Shown here: one piece after another, positions 49,604 through 59,411 of the stretch | Numbering within the stretch: the first letter of the stretch is position 1 | Layout of the letters: each line of letters begins with the position of its first letter | Assembly: GCA_047777415.1 (NCBI GenBank) | Contig: JBKEEO010000001.1 | Location: 372,001-436,000, forward strand | Length of the DNA stretch: 64,000 nucleotides | Direction: 5' to 3' | Origin: Caproicibacter sp047777415 | Lineage (GTDB): Bacteria > Bacillota > Clostridia > Oscillospirales > Acutalibacteraceae | Notes under the pieces: generated by a model | Seen by the model: only the letters and a program-made list of their open reading frames with translations | What the model was told of the DNA's origin: nothing | Database searches by the model: none | Position numbers and translations under genes: made by a program

Positions 49604-50044
49604 TTAGTTGTGATTTTCTTCTCCTTCAATCGCGTTTTCCAATGTGTGCCATCCCAATACTGCGCATTTGACGCGTGCGGGCATATGGGAAATATCTCTC
49701 AAGGCAATGGCTTCATCCAGATCCTCCAGCTGGGATTCATCCGTTATTTCATTCTTAATCATTCCGAAAAACAGATTTGCCAGCCTTAGAGCCTCTTCTT
49801 TCGTTTTGCCCTTAATAAGGTCAATCATAATGGAGGTAGATGCCTGCGAAATTGCACAGCCAACGCCGGTAAACGCAGCGTCCTCAATGACACCGTCCTG
49901 TTCACGCAGTTCCAACTCAATTTCATCCCCGCAGCTGGGGTTTACCCCTTTGAGCACAATGGTTGGATTTTCTATGTGGTGTTTATTGCGATTGGAGTTG
50001 TTGTGCTCCGTTAAAATCTGCGTGTATATATTTTCAAGTCCCAA
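49604..50044 (-). CDS. sufU: Fe-S scaffold/sulfur acceptor SufU
   Basis: A 146-residue SufU. The three metal-site cysteines are in NPSCGDEIEL, GVGCAISQAS and RVKCAVLGW. It takes sulfur from SufS and passes it to SufBCD. TTG start overlapping sufS by 11 bp. Confidence 0.93.
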   Translation of the reverse strand: MGLENIYTQILTEHNNSNRNKHHIENPTIVLKGVNPSCGDEIELELREQDGVIEDAAFTGVGCAISQASTSIMIDLIKGKTKEEALRLANLFFGMIKNEITDESQLEDLDEAIALRDISHMPARVKCAVLGWHTLENAIEGEENHN

Positions 50045-51257
50045 GGCCGAGCCACCCCCTGACTTTTTTCAGACTTTCAAGGAAAATATCGATATCTTCC
50101 TTTGTATTATAAAAATATAAACTTGCTCGGCAGGTAGCGTTCACACCCAAATAATGCATCAGCGGTTGTGCGCAATGATGTCCCGCGCGAATTGCCACAC
50201 CGTCGGAATCCAAAATGGAAGAAACATCGTGCGGATGAACATCATCCACATTAAATGAAATCACGCCGCAGCGCTGCTCGCCGGCCTTTGTGTCGCCGTA
50301 AACCGTAACATGCGGAATTTTCGCCATACCTTCCAGCGCATAGGCCAGAAGTTCTTCTTCGGTCTTAATGATGGTATCGTAGCCGACCTGCTTTAAATAA
50401 CAGATAGCGGCTGCCAATCCGACTGCGCCCCCGACATTCTGCGTGCCGGCTTCGAATTTCTGCGGCAAAGGCGCAAACGTTGCGTCCTGCTCGCTAACAT
50501 ATTCAATCATTTCTCCGCCGGTTAAGAACGGAGGCATTTTATTGAGCAGTTCCTCTTTGCCGTACAGAACGCCGATGCCCATCGGGGCCAACATTTTATG
50601 TCCCGAAAACGCCGCAAAATCCACATCGAGCTTTTTGACGTCCACGGGATAATGCGGAATGCTCTGCGCGCAATCCAGCACCACCACCGCGCCGACGGCA
50701 TGCGCTCTGCGGACAATCTCTTCCACGGGATACACGGTTCCCAGCACGTTGCTGACATGTGCAACCGCAACCAGCGCTGTTTTCGGCCCGATTTTATCCA
50801 GTTCTTGTTCGGGCAGTCGTCCGTTTCGGTCCGGGTGCAGATAAATCAGCTTTGCGCCTTTCGCCCTTGCAACCATCTGCCACGGCAAAATATTGCTGTG
50901 GTGTTCGAAAACCGGCAGGACAATTTCATCGCCCGCCTTAATAAAGTTCATCCCGTAGCTGTACGCCACAAGATTCAGCGACTCCGACGCATTGCGAGTA
51001 AAGACAACCTCCGCATCCTTATCCGCGTTGATGAACTCCCGAACAACCGCACGGGATTCTTCATACATCTGCGTTGCGCGAATGCTCAGCTCATACAGCC
51101 CACGGTGCGGGTTCGCATTGGAGGTGCGATAATACTCATCCACCGCCTGAATTACAGAAAGCGGCTTCTGCGTTGTGGCAGCGTTATCCAAATAAACGAG
51201 GCGTTTGCCGTCCCGCTTTTGATTTAAAATAGGAAAATCTTTAAGATACGGATTCAA
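50034..51257 (-). CDS. sufS: Cysteine desulfurase SufS
   Basis: A 407-residue PLP-dependent desulfurase. The PLP lysine is in FSGHKMLAP. HHCAQPLM and the active-site loop with ATCRASLYFYN hold the reactive Cys. It releases sulfur from cysteine for Fe-S assembly. Overlaps sufD by 17 bp; TTG start. Confidence 0.95.
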   Translation of the reverse strand: MNPYLKDFPILNQKRDGKRLVYLDNAATTQKPLSVIQAVDEYYRTSNANPHRGLYELSIRATQMYEESRAVVREFINADKDAEVVFTRNASESLNLVAYSYGMNFIKAGDEIVLPVFEHHSNILPWQMVARAKGAKLIYLHPDRNGRLPEQELDKIGPKTALVAVAHVSNVLGTVYPVEEIVRRAHAVGAVVVLDCAQSIPHYPVDVKKLDVDFAAFSGHKMLAPMGIGVLYGKEELLNKMPPFLTGGEMIEYVSEQDATFAPLPQKFEAGTQNVGGAVGLAAAICYLKQVGYDTIIKTEEELLAYALEGMAKIPHVTVYGDTKAGEQRCGVISFNVDDVHPHDVSSILDSDGVAIRAGHHCAQPLMHYLGVNATCRASLYFYNTKEDIDIFLESLKKVRGWLGLGT

Positions 51258-52335
51258 TGGCTTCCAGCCTCTCTTTCACATACTCTGAAATCGCATCCCG
51301 CAGCTCCGGATTCGGAATCCGGTCTGTTACAGGTCTGAACTGCGCTTCAATCAGCAGTTTTCTCGCTTCCAACTCACTCAGTCCGCGAGACATGAGGTAA
51401 AACAGCCTGTTGCTGTCAATCTTCCCTGCGGATGCTGCGTGCTGACCTTCCACATCTTCTTCCGCACACAGAATCAACGGCGCGGAGCGGTTGACCACAT
51501 TCGGGCTAAACAGAAGGCTGTATTCACTTTCATGCCCGACCGCCCGTTTGGAGCCTTTGACAAAATCAATGGTTCCGCGGAACGTTTTACGGCTTTCATC
51601 CAAAAGTGCACCGCTGGCGTGAATTTCACTGTGCGAAGAACGGCCGGTATGTTCAGCCACATAGTTAATATCGATGGAACGGCTGCGGTCGCCGAAATAA
51701 ATTGTATCCAGATTCAGCAGACTTTTATGCCCTGCAAGCTGTGCTTTCAGACCTGCTGCCGAATTCTTCCCGCCCAGTTCCGCTTGAATCACGCTGATTT
51801 CACCGTTATCGCCGCACTCTGCGCCAACGTCGTCATAGTGCACGCATTTGTCTCCCAGCATCTGGACTTGAATGAGGCGAATCACGGCGTTTTTGCCCGC
51901 ATGGAGAATGGTCAGTCCGCCGTGGAAACCGGAAAAGTCCGTCGGCGAAGTGTAATTCATCACCACCGTTACCTCGCTGTTCTCTCCGGCCACAATGGTG
52001 TTCACATCCAACACGGACGGATTGGTTTCATCCACACGGTAGGAAAGAAAAATCGGCTGTTGTGCTTTTACGCCGTCGGGCACTGTCACGGTGACGCCGC
52101 AGGTACGATTTTTCGCTGTAAAGTTCCTCACCTTGTCACCCATGCCAGTGGAAATCTCAGCGACGGAAAACGGTTCGCAAGAAATTTCAACATTTTGGGG
52201 CAATTCCGTGGAAAGATATTTCCCCTCATAAGGATGTATTTCCGGAATCGCTTGTTCTATTTTTGTATCATTGATACCCAGCCGGAACCACGTGGGAGCA
52301 GGCAGGGTATTGACATGTGTTAATTCTAGATTCAT
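51241..52335 (-). CDS. sufD: Fe-S assembly protein SufD
   Basis: A 364-residue SufB/D-family protein of the SufBCD scaffold. Beta-helix core, then ASAGKIDSNRLFYLMSRGLSE near the C-terminus, typical of SufD. SD GAGGG. Follows sufB in one operon. Confidence 0.93.
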   Translation of the reverse strand: MNLELTHVNTLPAPTWFRLGINDTKIEQAIPEIHPYEGKYLSTELPQNVEISCEPFSVAEISTGMGDKVRNFTAKNRTCGVTVTVPDGVKAQQPIFLSYRVDETNPSVLDVNTIVAGENSEVTVVMNYTSPTDFSGFHGGLTILHAGKNAVIRLIQVQMLGDKCVHYDDVGAECGDNGEISVIQAELGGKNSAAGLKAQLAGHKSLLNLDTIYFGDRSRSIDINYVAEHTGRSSHSEIHASGALLDESRKTFRGTIDFVKGSKRAVGHESEYSLLFSPNVVNRSAPLILCAEEDVEGQHAASAGKIDSNRLFYLMSRGLSELEARKLLIEAQFRPVTDRIPNPELRDAISEYVKERLEAIESVS

Positions 52336-52354
52336 GGTAATTCCCTCACCGGTC

Positions 52355-53776
52355 TCAGCCGATGGAGCCCTCCATTTCCAGCTTAATCAAGTTGTTCATC
52401 TCAACGGCGTATTCCACCGGAAGTTCTTTGGCAATCGGCTCCGCAAAGCCGGTCACAATCATTGCTTTGGCATCCTCTTCGGAAATACCCCGGCTCATGA
52501 GGTAGAAAATTGCATCATCGCTGATGCGGCCGATTTTCGCCTCATGTCCGATGTCCACGTCGTCATTCCGAATGTCCATAACCGGAATCGTATCGGATCG
52601 GGAACGGTCGTCCAGCATCAGAGACTCGCAGGAAACCGACGATTTGCAGCCGTATGCCTTCGGCAGAATACTGACCGAGCTGCGGTAAGTGCACCAGCCG
52701 CCGTCCTTGGAAATCGATTTGGTGTTGATGCTTGAATACGTATGCGGCGCCGCATGGACTACCTTTGCGCCTGTGTCAAGGGATTGCCCTTTACCGGCAA
52801 AAGTGATTCCGGTAAACTCCATGCGGGAATGTTCCCCCTTTAAAATGCTCATGGGGTAGAGGTTGGAAATATGGGAACCGAACGAACCGGAAACCCATTC
52901 CATCGTTCCGCCCTCTTCGACCACCGCCCGCTTGGTATTTAAGTTAAACATATTCTTCGACCAGTTTTCAATTGTGGAATAACGCAGACGTGCGTTCTTG
53001 CCAACATACAGTTCCACACACCCGGCATGCAGGTTTGCAACATTGTACTTCGGTGCGGAACAGCCCTCGATAAAGTGGAGGCTTGCGCCCTCGCTGACAA
53101 TGATGAGTGTATGCTCAAACTGACCGGCGCCGGGCGCGTTCAGACGGAAATAAGACTGAAGCGGAATTTCCACATGGACGCCGGGCGGAACATACACAAA
53201 TGAACCGCCGGACCAGACAGCGCCGTGTAAGGCTACAAATTTATGCTCCTCCGGCGGAACCAATTTCATGAAATGTTCTTTGACCATCGGCCCATACTGC
53301 GGGTCGCGGATGGCACTTTCCATATCGGTGTAAACCACACCCTGGCGGCGAACTTCTTCCCGCACATTGTGGTAAACAACCTCGGAATCGTACTGCGCAC
53401 CGACACCCGCAAGCGATTTCCGTTCCGCTTCCGGAATACCGAGACGCTCAAAAGTATTCTTAATATCATCCGGCACCTGGGACCATTGGGCCTTCATGCC
53501 TGTATTCGGGCGAATATATGTGACAATCTCGTCCATATTCAGTTCATCCAGAGGCGGCCCCCACCCCGGCAGGGGCAGGCGGTTGTAAACCTCCAGGGAT
53601 TTTAAACGAAACTGCCGCATCCATTCGGGGTCATTTTTCGCAGCGGAGATTTCTTTCACAATCTCCGGTGTCAATCCCTGCCCTACTTGATAAGAAGCGT
53701 TGACTCGGTCGCGGATATCGTAAACCGTGCGGTCAATCTCCTCAACCTGTGTTTTTTTTCTATTAAAAGCGTTCAA
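52355..53776 (-). CDS. sufB: Fe-S assembly protein SufB
   Basis: A 473-residue SufB. Characteristic YVPPGVHVEIPLQSYFR, the HFIEGCSAP cysteine and DVDIGHEAKIGRISDDAIFY. Forms the scaffold with SufC and SufD. TTG start with GGAGGG. Confidence 0.95.
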   Translation of the reverse strand: MNAFNRKKTQVEEIDRTVYDIRDRVNASYQVGQGLTPEIVKEISAAKNDPEWMRQFRLKSLEVYNRLPLPGWGPPLDELNMDEIVTYIRPNTGMKAQWSQVPDDIKNTFERLGIPEAERKSLAGVGAQYDSEVVYHNVREEVRRQGVVYTDMESAIRDPQYGPMVKEHFMKLVPPEEHKFVALHGAVWSGGSFVYVPPGVHVEIPLQSYFRLNAPGAGQFEHTLIIVSEGASLHFIEGCSAPKYNVANLHAGCVELYVGKNARLRYSTIENWSKNMFNLNTKRAVVEEGGTMEWVSGSFGSHISNLYPMSILKGEHSRMEFTGITFAGKGQSLDTGAKVVHAAPHTYSSINTKSISKDGGWCTYRSSVSILPKAYGCKSSVSCESLMLDDRSRSDTIPVMDIRNDDVDIGHEAKIGRISDDAIFYLMSRGISEEDAKAMIVTGFAEPIAKELPVEYAVEMNNLIKLEMEGSIG

Positions 53777-53797
53777 CTCAAATTTCCCTCCGCATTC

Positions 53798-54541
53798 TCA
53801 AACGGCGGGGGCCTGCAGCCCCTGGAATCCGGATTCGTTGATTCTGTCAATCAGCGAACGGTCGCCCGTCTGTGCAATTTGGCCGTCCATCAAGATATGC
53901 ACGGCATCAACCGGCAGAAAATCCAATATTTTCGTGTTGTGTGTGATAATCAGCAGGGAATTTTCCTTGGTGCGGAACTTTTCCACGCCCTGCGAAACAA
54001 TTTTGACCGCATCTACGTCAAGCCCGGAATCCGTCTCATCCAAAATGGCGAGTTTCGGGTTGAGCATCAACATCTGAAGAATTTCCGACTTTTTCTTTTC
54101 CCCGCCGGAAAATCCCACATTTAAGTAGCGAGAGGCATATTCCGCATCCATGTGAAGCCCCTGCATTTTTTCCGCCAATTCTTTTTTGTAAGCGAACAGT
54201 TTCACGGGTTTTCCTGTGACTGCAAAGCGCGATGTGCGCATGAAGTTTTCAAGCGATATCCCCGGCACTTCCTCCGGATTTTGGAACGAAAGAAACAGCC
54301 CTGCTTTTGCGCGTTCGTTTGCAGGAGCATTGGTAATATCTTTGCCTTCAAACAAAATGGAGCCGTTGTCCACATGATACTGGGGATGACCCATAACGGT
54401 ATTGACCAATGTGGATTTCCCCGCACCGTTTGGACCCATCAGCACGTGGACTTCTCCTTTGCCTATGGTAAGATTCAGCCCGCGCAGAATCTGATTGCCC
54501 TCCACGCTGACCGCAAGATCCTTGATTTCCAATAGTTGCAC
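53798..54541 (-). CDS. sufC: Fe-S assembly ATPase SufC
   Basis: A 247-residue ABC ATPase. Walker A MGPNGAGKSTLVN, signature GFSGGEKKKSE and Walker B LAILDETDSGLD. It powers SufBD. GTG at 54541 chosen because AGGTGG lies 8 bases before. First gene of sufCBDSU. Confidence 0.95.
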   Translation of the reverse strand: MQLLEIKDLAVSVEGNQILRGLNLTIGKGEVHVLMGPNGAGKSTLVNTVMGHPQYHVDNGSILFEGKDITNAPANERAKAGLFLSFQNPEEVPGISLENFMRTSRFAVTGKPVKLFAYKKELAEKMQGLHMDAEYASRYLNVGFSGGEKKKSEILQMLMLNPKLAILDETDSGLDVDAVKIVSQGVEKFRTKENSLLIITHNTKILDFLPVDAVHILMDGQIAQTGDRSLIDRINESGFQGLQAPAV

Positions 54542-54666
54542 TGAATTTTCCACCTCTTCGATTGTGTACGATGAAAAGGGCATTTACCCTTAATGTATAC
54601 TAAATTGATGTGTATTTACATTATAGACGGAAACACTCCATTTTGCAAGCAGAAAACGCAATGTTT

Positions 54667-55134
54667 TTATCTTAATTCCGAAGGGCTGCAACCCAGCACA
54701 GACGCGATTTTGGCAAGGGTTTCCTCATCCGGTTCCTGTTCATGGTTTTCCCACGCATACAAAAGCTTTGGCTCCACGGAAAGTCGTTTGGCAAGGTCCG
54801 AGAGCGTCATGCCTGCCATCTCTCGGTACGATGCGATTTTCTTTACCTGCTCGAGCAAATACGCCCGTCTTTTTTCACTGTCCACCAAAAGCGGGCATCC
54901 ATTGTGAAGCATCAGATCACAAAGGGTACCATCTTTATTGAAAATTGCCGGCTCGCCTCCGGGTGCAATTCCGGTTCCATATCCTTCCGGCAAAACATAC
55001 TCTCTGCCGCCGTCGTCCCTGCCGCGTAACCCCGGCAAATTCCGCCATGGAAGCAGCGAACAGCTTTCTCCTTCCTGTTCCGGATCCGGTGAGGAAAAGC
55101 AGTTAATTTTATAAATAGTTACAATTTCACCCAT
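54667..55134 (-). CDS. XRE-type HTH protein upstream of suf
   Basis: A 155-residue protein. The N-terminal 80 residues have an NGCP motif and no known domain. The C-terminal helix-turn-helix contains MAGMTLSDLAKRLSVEPKLL. Start at 55134 by GGGGGA. It sits directly upstream of sufC on the same strand; a regulatory link is possible but untested. Confidence 0.75.
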   Translation of the reverse strand: MGEIVTIYKINCFSSPDPEQEGESCSLLPWRNLPGLRGRDDGGREYVLPEGYGTGIAPGGEPAIFNKDGTLCDLMLHNGCPLLVDSEKRRAYLLEQVKKIASYREMAGMTLSDLAKRLSVEPKLLYAWENHEQEPDEETLAKIASVLGCSPSELR

Positions 55135-55337
55135 GGCAAAGATCCCCCAAGTTAAGATTTGTATTATTATAGCATGAATGTACAAAAAAATCTGTTTACG
55201 CACGGACAGCTTTAAAATTCGGCAAAGTGTCGGGTTACAGTGTATATGTGACGAAAAATTTCATCGGAATGAGGCTTACAAAATCAAAAATTTCGTATTA
55301 TAGTGAAAATAACAGAAAACACCAAAGGAGAATAGGA

Positions 55338-55691
55338 ATGTCAAAAGTCATTTTTCACGTGGATGAATCCAGCCGCTGGCAGATGGTACTTGCAAATGCG
55401 ACAAATATGATACAATACGGCCGCACGCAAGACATGCCGTTTGAAGTAGAAATCTTGGCAAATTCGCAAGCAGTTCGTCAACTTACCATACAGGGTGCCG
55501 AAGAGGCGGAAATGAGAGAACGCGCTGAGGTTTTGTCACGTTCCGGGGCACGATTTGCGGCTTGCCGCGTTGCGATGGGGAATTTAAAAATCAAAGAGTC
55601 CGATTTGCTGCCGTTTGTCCAAACCGTTCCGTCCGGAGTGGTAGAACTGGCACAGCGCCAAGATGAAGGTTACGCTTACATACGCCCTTAA
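55338..55691 (+). CDS. DsrE-like small protein
   Basis: A 117-residue protein starting SKVIFHVDESSRWQMVLANA. It resembles the DsrE/DsrF-like sulfur-relay fold and has a Cys in ARFAACRVAMG. Start at 55338 by AAAGGAG. Divergent from the suf-side HTH gene, so a role in sulfur trafficking is tempting but inferred. Confidence 0.78.
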   Translation: MSKVIFHVDESSRWQMVLANATNMIQYGRTQDMPFEVEILANSQAVRQLTIQGAEEAEMRERAEVLSRSGARFAACRVAMGNLKIKESDLLPFVQTVPSGVVELAQRQDEGYAYIRP

Positions 55692-55702
55692 AACACACCA
55701 CA

Positions 55703-55739
55703 AAGAGGGGAAAAGCGGTTTCGCTTTTCCCCTCTTTTT
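55703..55739. terminator. Bidirectional terminator
   Basis: 15-bp perfect stem AAGAGGGGAAAAGCG/CGCTTTTCCCCTCTT, then T-run. Serves the DsrE-like gene and, on the minus strand, the small ORF that ends at it. Confidence 0.88.
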
Positions 55740-55884
55740 ATTTGGTTGGCTGCGCGCGTTTTTTTCCGTGTTTTGCCTTTCCCTGAAGTTCCGGCACAGG
55801 GTGCGTATTTTTCGGCACATGCGCCTTTTTGCTGCTCTGTGTCGGCTCCCCGGAATCGGGGCGGCGCATTCCCGCTTTTGCCAT
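55738..55884 (-). CDS. Small basic protein, conserved-looking
   Basis: A 48-residue ORF starting MAKAGMRRPDSGEP and ending KHGKKRAQPTK. AGGGAGG is 7 bases upstream. Pro/Lys-rich, no membrane segment; resembles short basic proteins of spore-forming Clostridia. It pairs with the next small gene. Family name not recalled with certainty. Confidence 0.65.
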   Translation of the reverse strand: MAKAGMRRPDSGEPTQSSKKAHVPKNTHPVPELQGKAKHGKKRAQPTK

Positions 55885-55899
55885 GAGCCGTCCTCCCTT

Positions 55900-56034
55900 T
55901 TAGACGTCATTATTCTTTACAGACTGCTTTTTGCTGTTTCGGTTTTGATTTTGGTTTTCCTTTGTAATCGGCGTTTGTCCGTTTGCCTTTTGCAGCCGAC
56001 TTCGTTTATTATCCGGCTGGCTGTCTTTGGACAT
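55900..56034 (-). CDS. Small hydrophilic protein
   Basis: A 44-residue ORF (MSKDSQPDNKRSRLQK at the start), Gln/Asn/Lys-rich and likely disordered, with CCGGAGGTGG 9 bases upstream. Composition recalls small acid-soluble spore proteins, but no family signature is certain. 15 bp upstream of the previous small gene, same strand. Confidence 0.6.
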   Translation of the reverse strand: MSKDSQPDNKRSRLQKANGQTPITKENQNQNRNSKKQSVKNNDV

Positions 56035-56102
56035 TCGCACCACCTCCGGCAATATTGTTTCTTTTGCCGGCGCAGTTATGCATGCGGCTCCATCTTTCCG
56101 CC

Positions 56103-56957
56103 TTAATGGTTCTTATTGAGTTTTTGCGTGTACGCCGGGAGGCCCTCCTCAAAATTAACACCAAATCGGACATCCGTACCGGCCTTATGGGTTCTGACAA
56201 TCGCACTTTGGGTAAAACGAACTGCTTCCTCTGCGGACTGTTCCAATGAAAATCCTCTCATCAGGCCGCCAATCAGCGCACTGGCGAACACATCCCCTGT
56301 TCCGTGATAGTTTCCTTCCACCTGCGGCGCAAACGAAAAACTGAACCGATCGGCAGTACGGTCGTAAGCAGCGCAGCCCGTTTCGCCCGGATGGAATGCA
56401 ACGCCGGTCAGCACCACCTGCCGAGGCCCGAGCTGAGAAAGCCTGCGCAGCAGTTCTTCCGTCTGTTTTTTGTTCTGCGGGCCATCATCATAAGGATCCC
56501 CCAACAGAAGCGCCGCTTCCGTTCTGTTCGGCAGAATTAGGTCGGCGTTCCGGCACAGCTGACCCATCCCTTTTGGAAAATCCGTGCTGAAAGAGGAATA
56601 CAATCTGCCATTGTCTGCCATAACGGGGTCCACGCAGACCAAAGTTTCCGGCGTGCGGAATTCATCAATCAGTTGGGAAACCAGTCGAAGTTGTTCGAAC
56701 GAACCTAAATACCCTGTGTATATTGCGTCGAATTTTATACCTAACGTTTTCCAATGATCTATTATATTAGGGATATCTTCGGTTAAATCACGAAACGTAA
56801 ATCCTGTAAAACCCCCTGTATGTGTGGAAAGAACCGCCGTAGGCAGTACACTGACCGTGCAGCCCGCCGCGGAAAGAATCGGCAGCGCCACCGTAAGAGA
56901 ACATTTTCCCACACAGGAGATATCATGTACGGCAAGTATATTTTTTTGCAACCGCAT
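56103..56957 (-). CDS. pdxY: Pyridoxal/pyridoxamine kinase
   Basis: A 284-residue ribokinase-fold kinase. N-terminal HDISCVGKCSLTVALPIL, the middle CVDPVMADNGRLY and the C-terminal anion hole NYHGTGDVFASALIGG are typical. It phosphorylates B6 vitamers for PLP supply, as used by SufS nearby. A thiamine-type kinase is less likely given the pattern. Confidence 0.88.
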   Translation of the reverse strand: MRLQKNILAVHDISCVGKCSLTVALPILSAAGCTVSVLPTAVLSTHTGGFTGFTFRDLTEDIPNIIDHWKTLGIKFDAIYTGYLGSFEQLRLVSQLIDEFRTPETLVCVDPVMADNGRLYSSFSTDFPKGMGQLCRNADLILPNRTEAALLLGDPYDDGPQNKKQTEELLRRLSQLGPRQVVLTGVAFHPGETGCAAYDRTADRFSFSFAPQVEGNYHGTGDVFASALIGGLMRGFSLEQSAEEAVRFTQSAIVRTHKAGTDVRFGVNFEEGLPAYTQKLNKNH

Positions 56958-57018
56958 ATGAAATCCTCCGCCCTGAAAACATTTTTCTCATTGTAATCCT
57001 CTTTCCAAATAAACACAA

Positions 57019-57042
57019 GTCCGGCGGAAAAATCCGCCGGAC
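57019..57042 (-). terminator. Hairpin after glnA
   Basis: 10-bp perfect stem GTCCGGCGGA/TCCGCCGGAC, loop of four. T-run is poor. Confidence 0.55.
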
Positions 57043-57070
57043 AAATTGATGCCACTTAAACTGTCTTTCG

Positions 57071-58408
57071 TTAATATTTTTCTAAATAGTTTTTGATTTC
57101 CCAATCTGTAACCTCGCGTGTGTAGCACGCCCATTCGCCTTGTTTATCCAACAGGAAATTGTGCAGCGCGTGTTCACCCAGTACATCGGTAATCACCGTG
57201 TCTTTTTTGAGTTCCTCCAACGCGTCATAAAGACTCAGCGGAAGAGTTTCAATTCCCTTCTCCCTTATTTGCTCATTGGAAAGATTCATAAGTTCGCAGT
57301 CCATCGCCGGCGGCGGTGTCATCTTTTTCTTAATGCCATCCAATCCGGCGGCCAAACAGCACGCCAGCATCAAGTATGGGTTAGCGGACGGGTCCGGGGA
57401 ACGGAACTCAATGCGGGAACCTTTCCCGCGGGAGGCCGGAATGCGAACCAGCGGGCTGCTGTTCCTGCAGGACCACGTGATGTGCACGGGAGCTTCACAA
57501 CCGGTTGCGAGACGCTTGTAGGAATTGACAGTCGGGTTGCAAATGGCCGTCAAAGCTTTGGCATGCGCCAAAAGACCTGCCATAAATTGATAGGCTATTT
57601 CACTGAGGCCGTTGCCTTTTGGATCATTCGGATCGTCAAATAAATTCTTGCCGTCCCGCATCAGCGACATATGAAGATGCATGCCGGAACCGCTGAAGTC
57701 CGAACGAGGTTTCGGCATGAAAGTAGCATAGCTGCCGGAAGCCTTTGCGATGGATTTTACCGCCATTTTGAAGGTCATGATATTATCCGCAGTCTTAAGC
57801 GCCGTATCATATTTAAAATCAATTTCATGCTGCCCGGGCGCCACCTCATGGTGGGAAGCCTCCAGCTCAAAGCCCATGCTTTCCAGCGTGAGGCATATTT
57901 CGCGCCGGATATCTCCACCGATGTCCACGGAATTTAAATCAAAATAGCCGGCGGTATCCCGCGTCTGCGTGGTTGGCCTGCCATAATCGTCCATTTCAAA
58001 CAGGAAAAACTCACACTCCGGACCCACATTGAATTCCATTCCAAGATCCGCAGCTTTTTTTATTTCCTTTTTCAGAATCTGGCGCGGGTCACCGTAATAT
58101 GGTTCTCCGTGGGGGGAATAAACATCACAAATAAAGCGCGCCACCCCATTGTGCGTAGGCCTCCAGGGCAACATGGCAAACGTATCCAAATCCGGATGCA
58201 GGCACATGTCGGACTCTGCGTCCCGTGCAAAGCCGTCTAGGGACGAGCCGTCAAACGTGCATTGGTTATTCAGTGCCTTTTCCAGTTGATTCTTAGTAAT
58301 TGCGACATTTTTCATCAGTCCTGAAATATCCGTAAACTGAAGCCGGATAAATGTAACATCATTTTCATCCATAAGCCTGCGGATATCCTCTTTGCTGTAT
58401 TGGCCCAC
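57071..58408 (-). CDS. glnA: Glutamine synthetase type I
   Basis: A 445-residue GSI. Beta-grasp N-terminus with FTDISGLMKNVAI, then NVGPECEFFLF, APGQHEIDF, SGSGMHLHMSL and RIPASRGKGSRIEFRSPDPS. It makes glutamine from glutamate, ammonia and ATP. GTG start with GGGAGG. Length fits the GSI-alpha group without an adenylylation loop. Confidence 0.95.
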   Translation of the reverse strand: MGQYSKEDIRRLMDENDVTFIRLQFTDISGLMKNVAITKNQLEKALNNQCTFDGSSLDGFARDAESDMCLHPDLDTFAMLPWRPTHNGVARFICDVYSPHGEPYYGDPRQILKKEIKKAADLGMEFNVGPECEFFLFEMDDYGRPTTQTRDTAGYFDLNSVDIGGDIRREICLTLESMGFELEASHHEVAPGQHEIDFKYDTALKTADNIMTFKMAVKSIAKASGSYATFMPKPRSDFSGSGMHLHMSLMRDGKNLFDDPNDPKGNGLSEIAYQFMAGLLAHAKALTAICNPTVNSYKRLATGCEAPVHITWSCRNSSPLVRIPASRGKGSRIEFRSPDPSANPYLMLACCLAAGLDGIKKKMTPPPAMDCELMNLSNEQIREKGIETLPLSLYDALEELKKDTVITDVLGEHALHNFLLDKQGEWACYTREVTDWEIKNYLEKY

Positions 58409-58521
58409 TTTCCATACCTCCCAACGGTAAAATTAAAAATAAAGTCAAAAAAAGCCGGCACACTGTGTCGAACTCCATTGCTCAATTAAGTTAATGATAG
58501 TCTGCACTTTTACATCTTTAT

Positions 58522-58549
58522 TTTATACCTAAGTACGATTCGGTTGCAA
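58522..58549 (-). promoter_or_regulatory. Candidate glnA promoter
   Basis: TTGCAA (58544-58549), 16 bp, TATAAA (58522-58527), about 110 bp before glnA. The rest of 58409-58721 shows no ORF and no clear regulator site. Confidence 0.5.
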
Positions 58550-58721
58550 GCCTAAATTGGTTGAAGATAAAATTATTATGAATTTTCTTATAGTATTGGC
58601 AAACAGACTGCGATGAATTATAATTAATGAAGTAAAAGGACTAAAAGACGACCGTTTATCACACAAAACGCCCCAGCTATGCGATAAACGCGAAAACATA
58701 GAAAGGACGTGCCGATTCCCG

Positions 58722-59411
58722 ATGAAAAAATTCGGAAAAAAGCCACTGAACCGTATTATACTTATCGCCATGATTCTGCTCGTCGGTGCCGGAGCCACCT
58801 GTGCTTTTGTAAATCCTGCACAGTTCCGTTTAGGGATAAATTCCGTTGCACAATGGATGAAAATAGATTCATTCGCAAAAGCCGCTGAACAAGAATCCTC
58901 ATCATCACAGCCGTCATCGTCACAAACGCCTGCCTCCTCCGCTCCTGTTTTCTCCATGCCCGCACAAAATTCCGAGGCTGCACCAACAGCTTCCAGCGAA
59001 CCCGAAACGGAGTACGTTTCGCTTGAGCAGGCAGAAAAACCTCTTAAAATCGATGTTTCTTTGAAGGAACAGAAAGTGTTAATTCTGGACGCAAAAGACC
59101 GTATCGTTCAGGAATATATCTGCTCTACCGGCAAAGAAGGCCACGAAACACCGACTGGAACCTTTACGATAACTGACCGCGGTAAATCATTCTACAACCC
59201 GGAAGTAAAAGAAGGCGCCTATTACTGGACTCGTTTCTACAAAGCTTATCTGTTTCACAGCCTTCCGTTCGATGAAAATGAAGAAATGGAACCGGAGGAA
59301 GCAGCAAAGCTCGGTACTCCGGCATCCCACGGCTGTATTCGACTGGAAATAGAAAACGCCAAATGGATCTACGATAACATTCCCGAAGGAACCACGGTCG
59401 TCATTCATTAA
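58722..59411 (+). CDS. L,D-transpeptidase (YkuD)
   Basis: A 229-residue protein. One N-terminal membrane anchor (about 10-30), a Ser/Pro/Ala-rich spacer (about 50-95), then the YkuD domain, with catalytic Cys in ASHGCIRLE. It forms L,D cross-links in peptidoglycan outside the membrane. Likely SD AAAGGACG, somewhat far. Monocistronic. Confidence 0.92.
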   Translation: MKKFGKKPLNRIILIAMILLVGAGATCAFVNPAQFRLGINSVAQWMKIDSFAKAAEQESSSSQPSSSQTPASSAPVFSMPAQNSEAAPTASSEPETEYVSLEQAEKPLKIDVSLKEQKVLILDAKDRIVQEYICSTGKEGHETPTGTFTITDRGKSFYNPEVKEGAYYWTRFYKAYLFHSLPFDENEEMEPEEAAKLGTPASHGCIRLEIENAKWIYDNIPEGTTVVIH

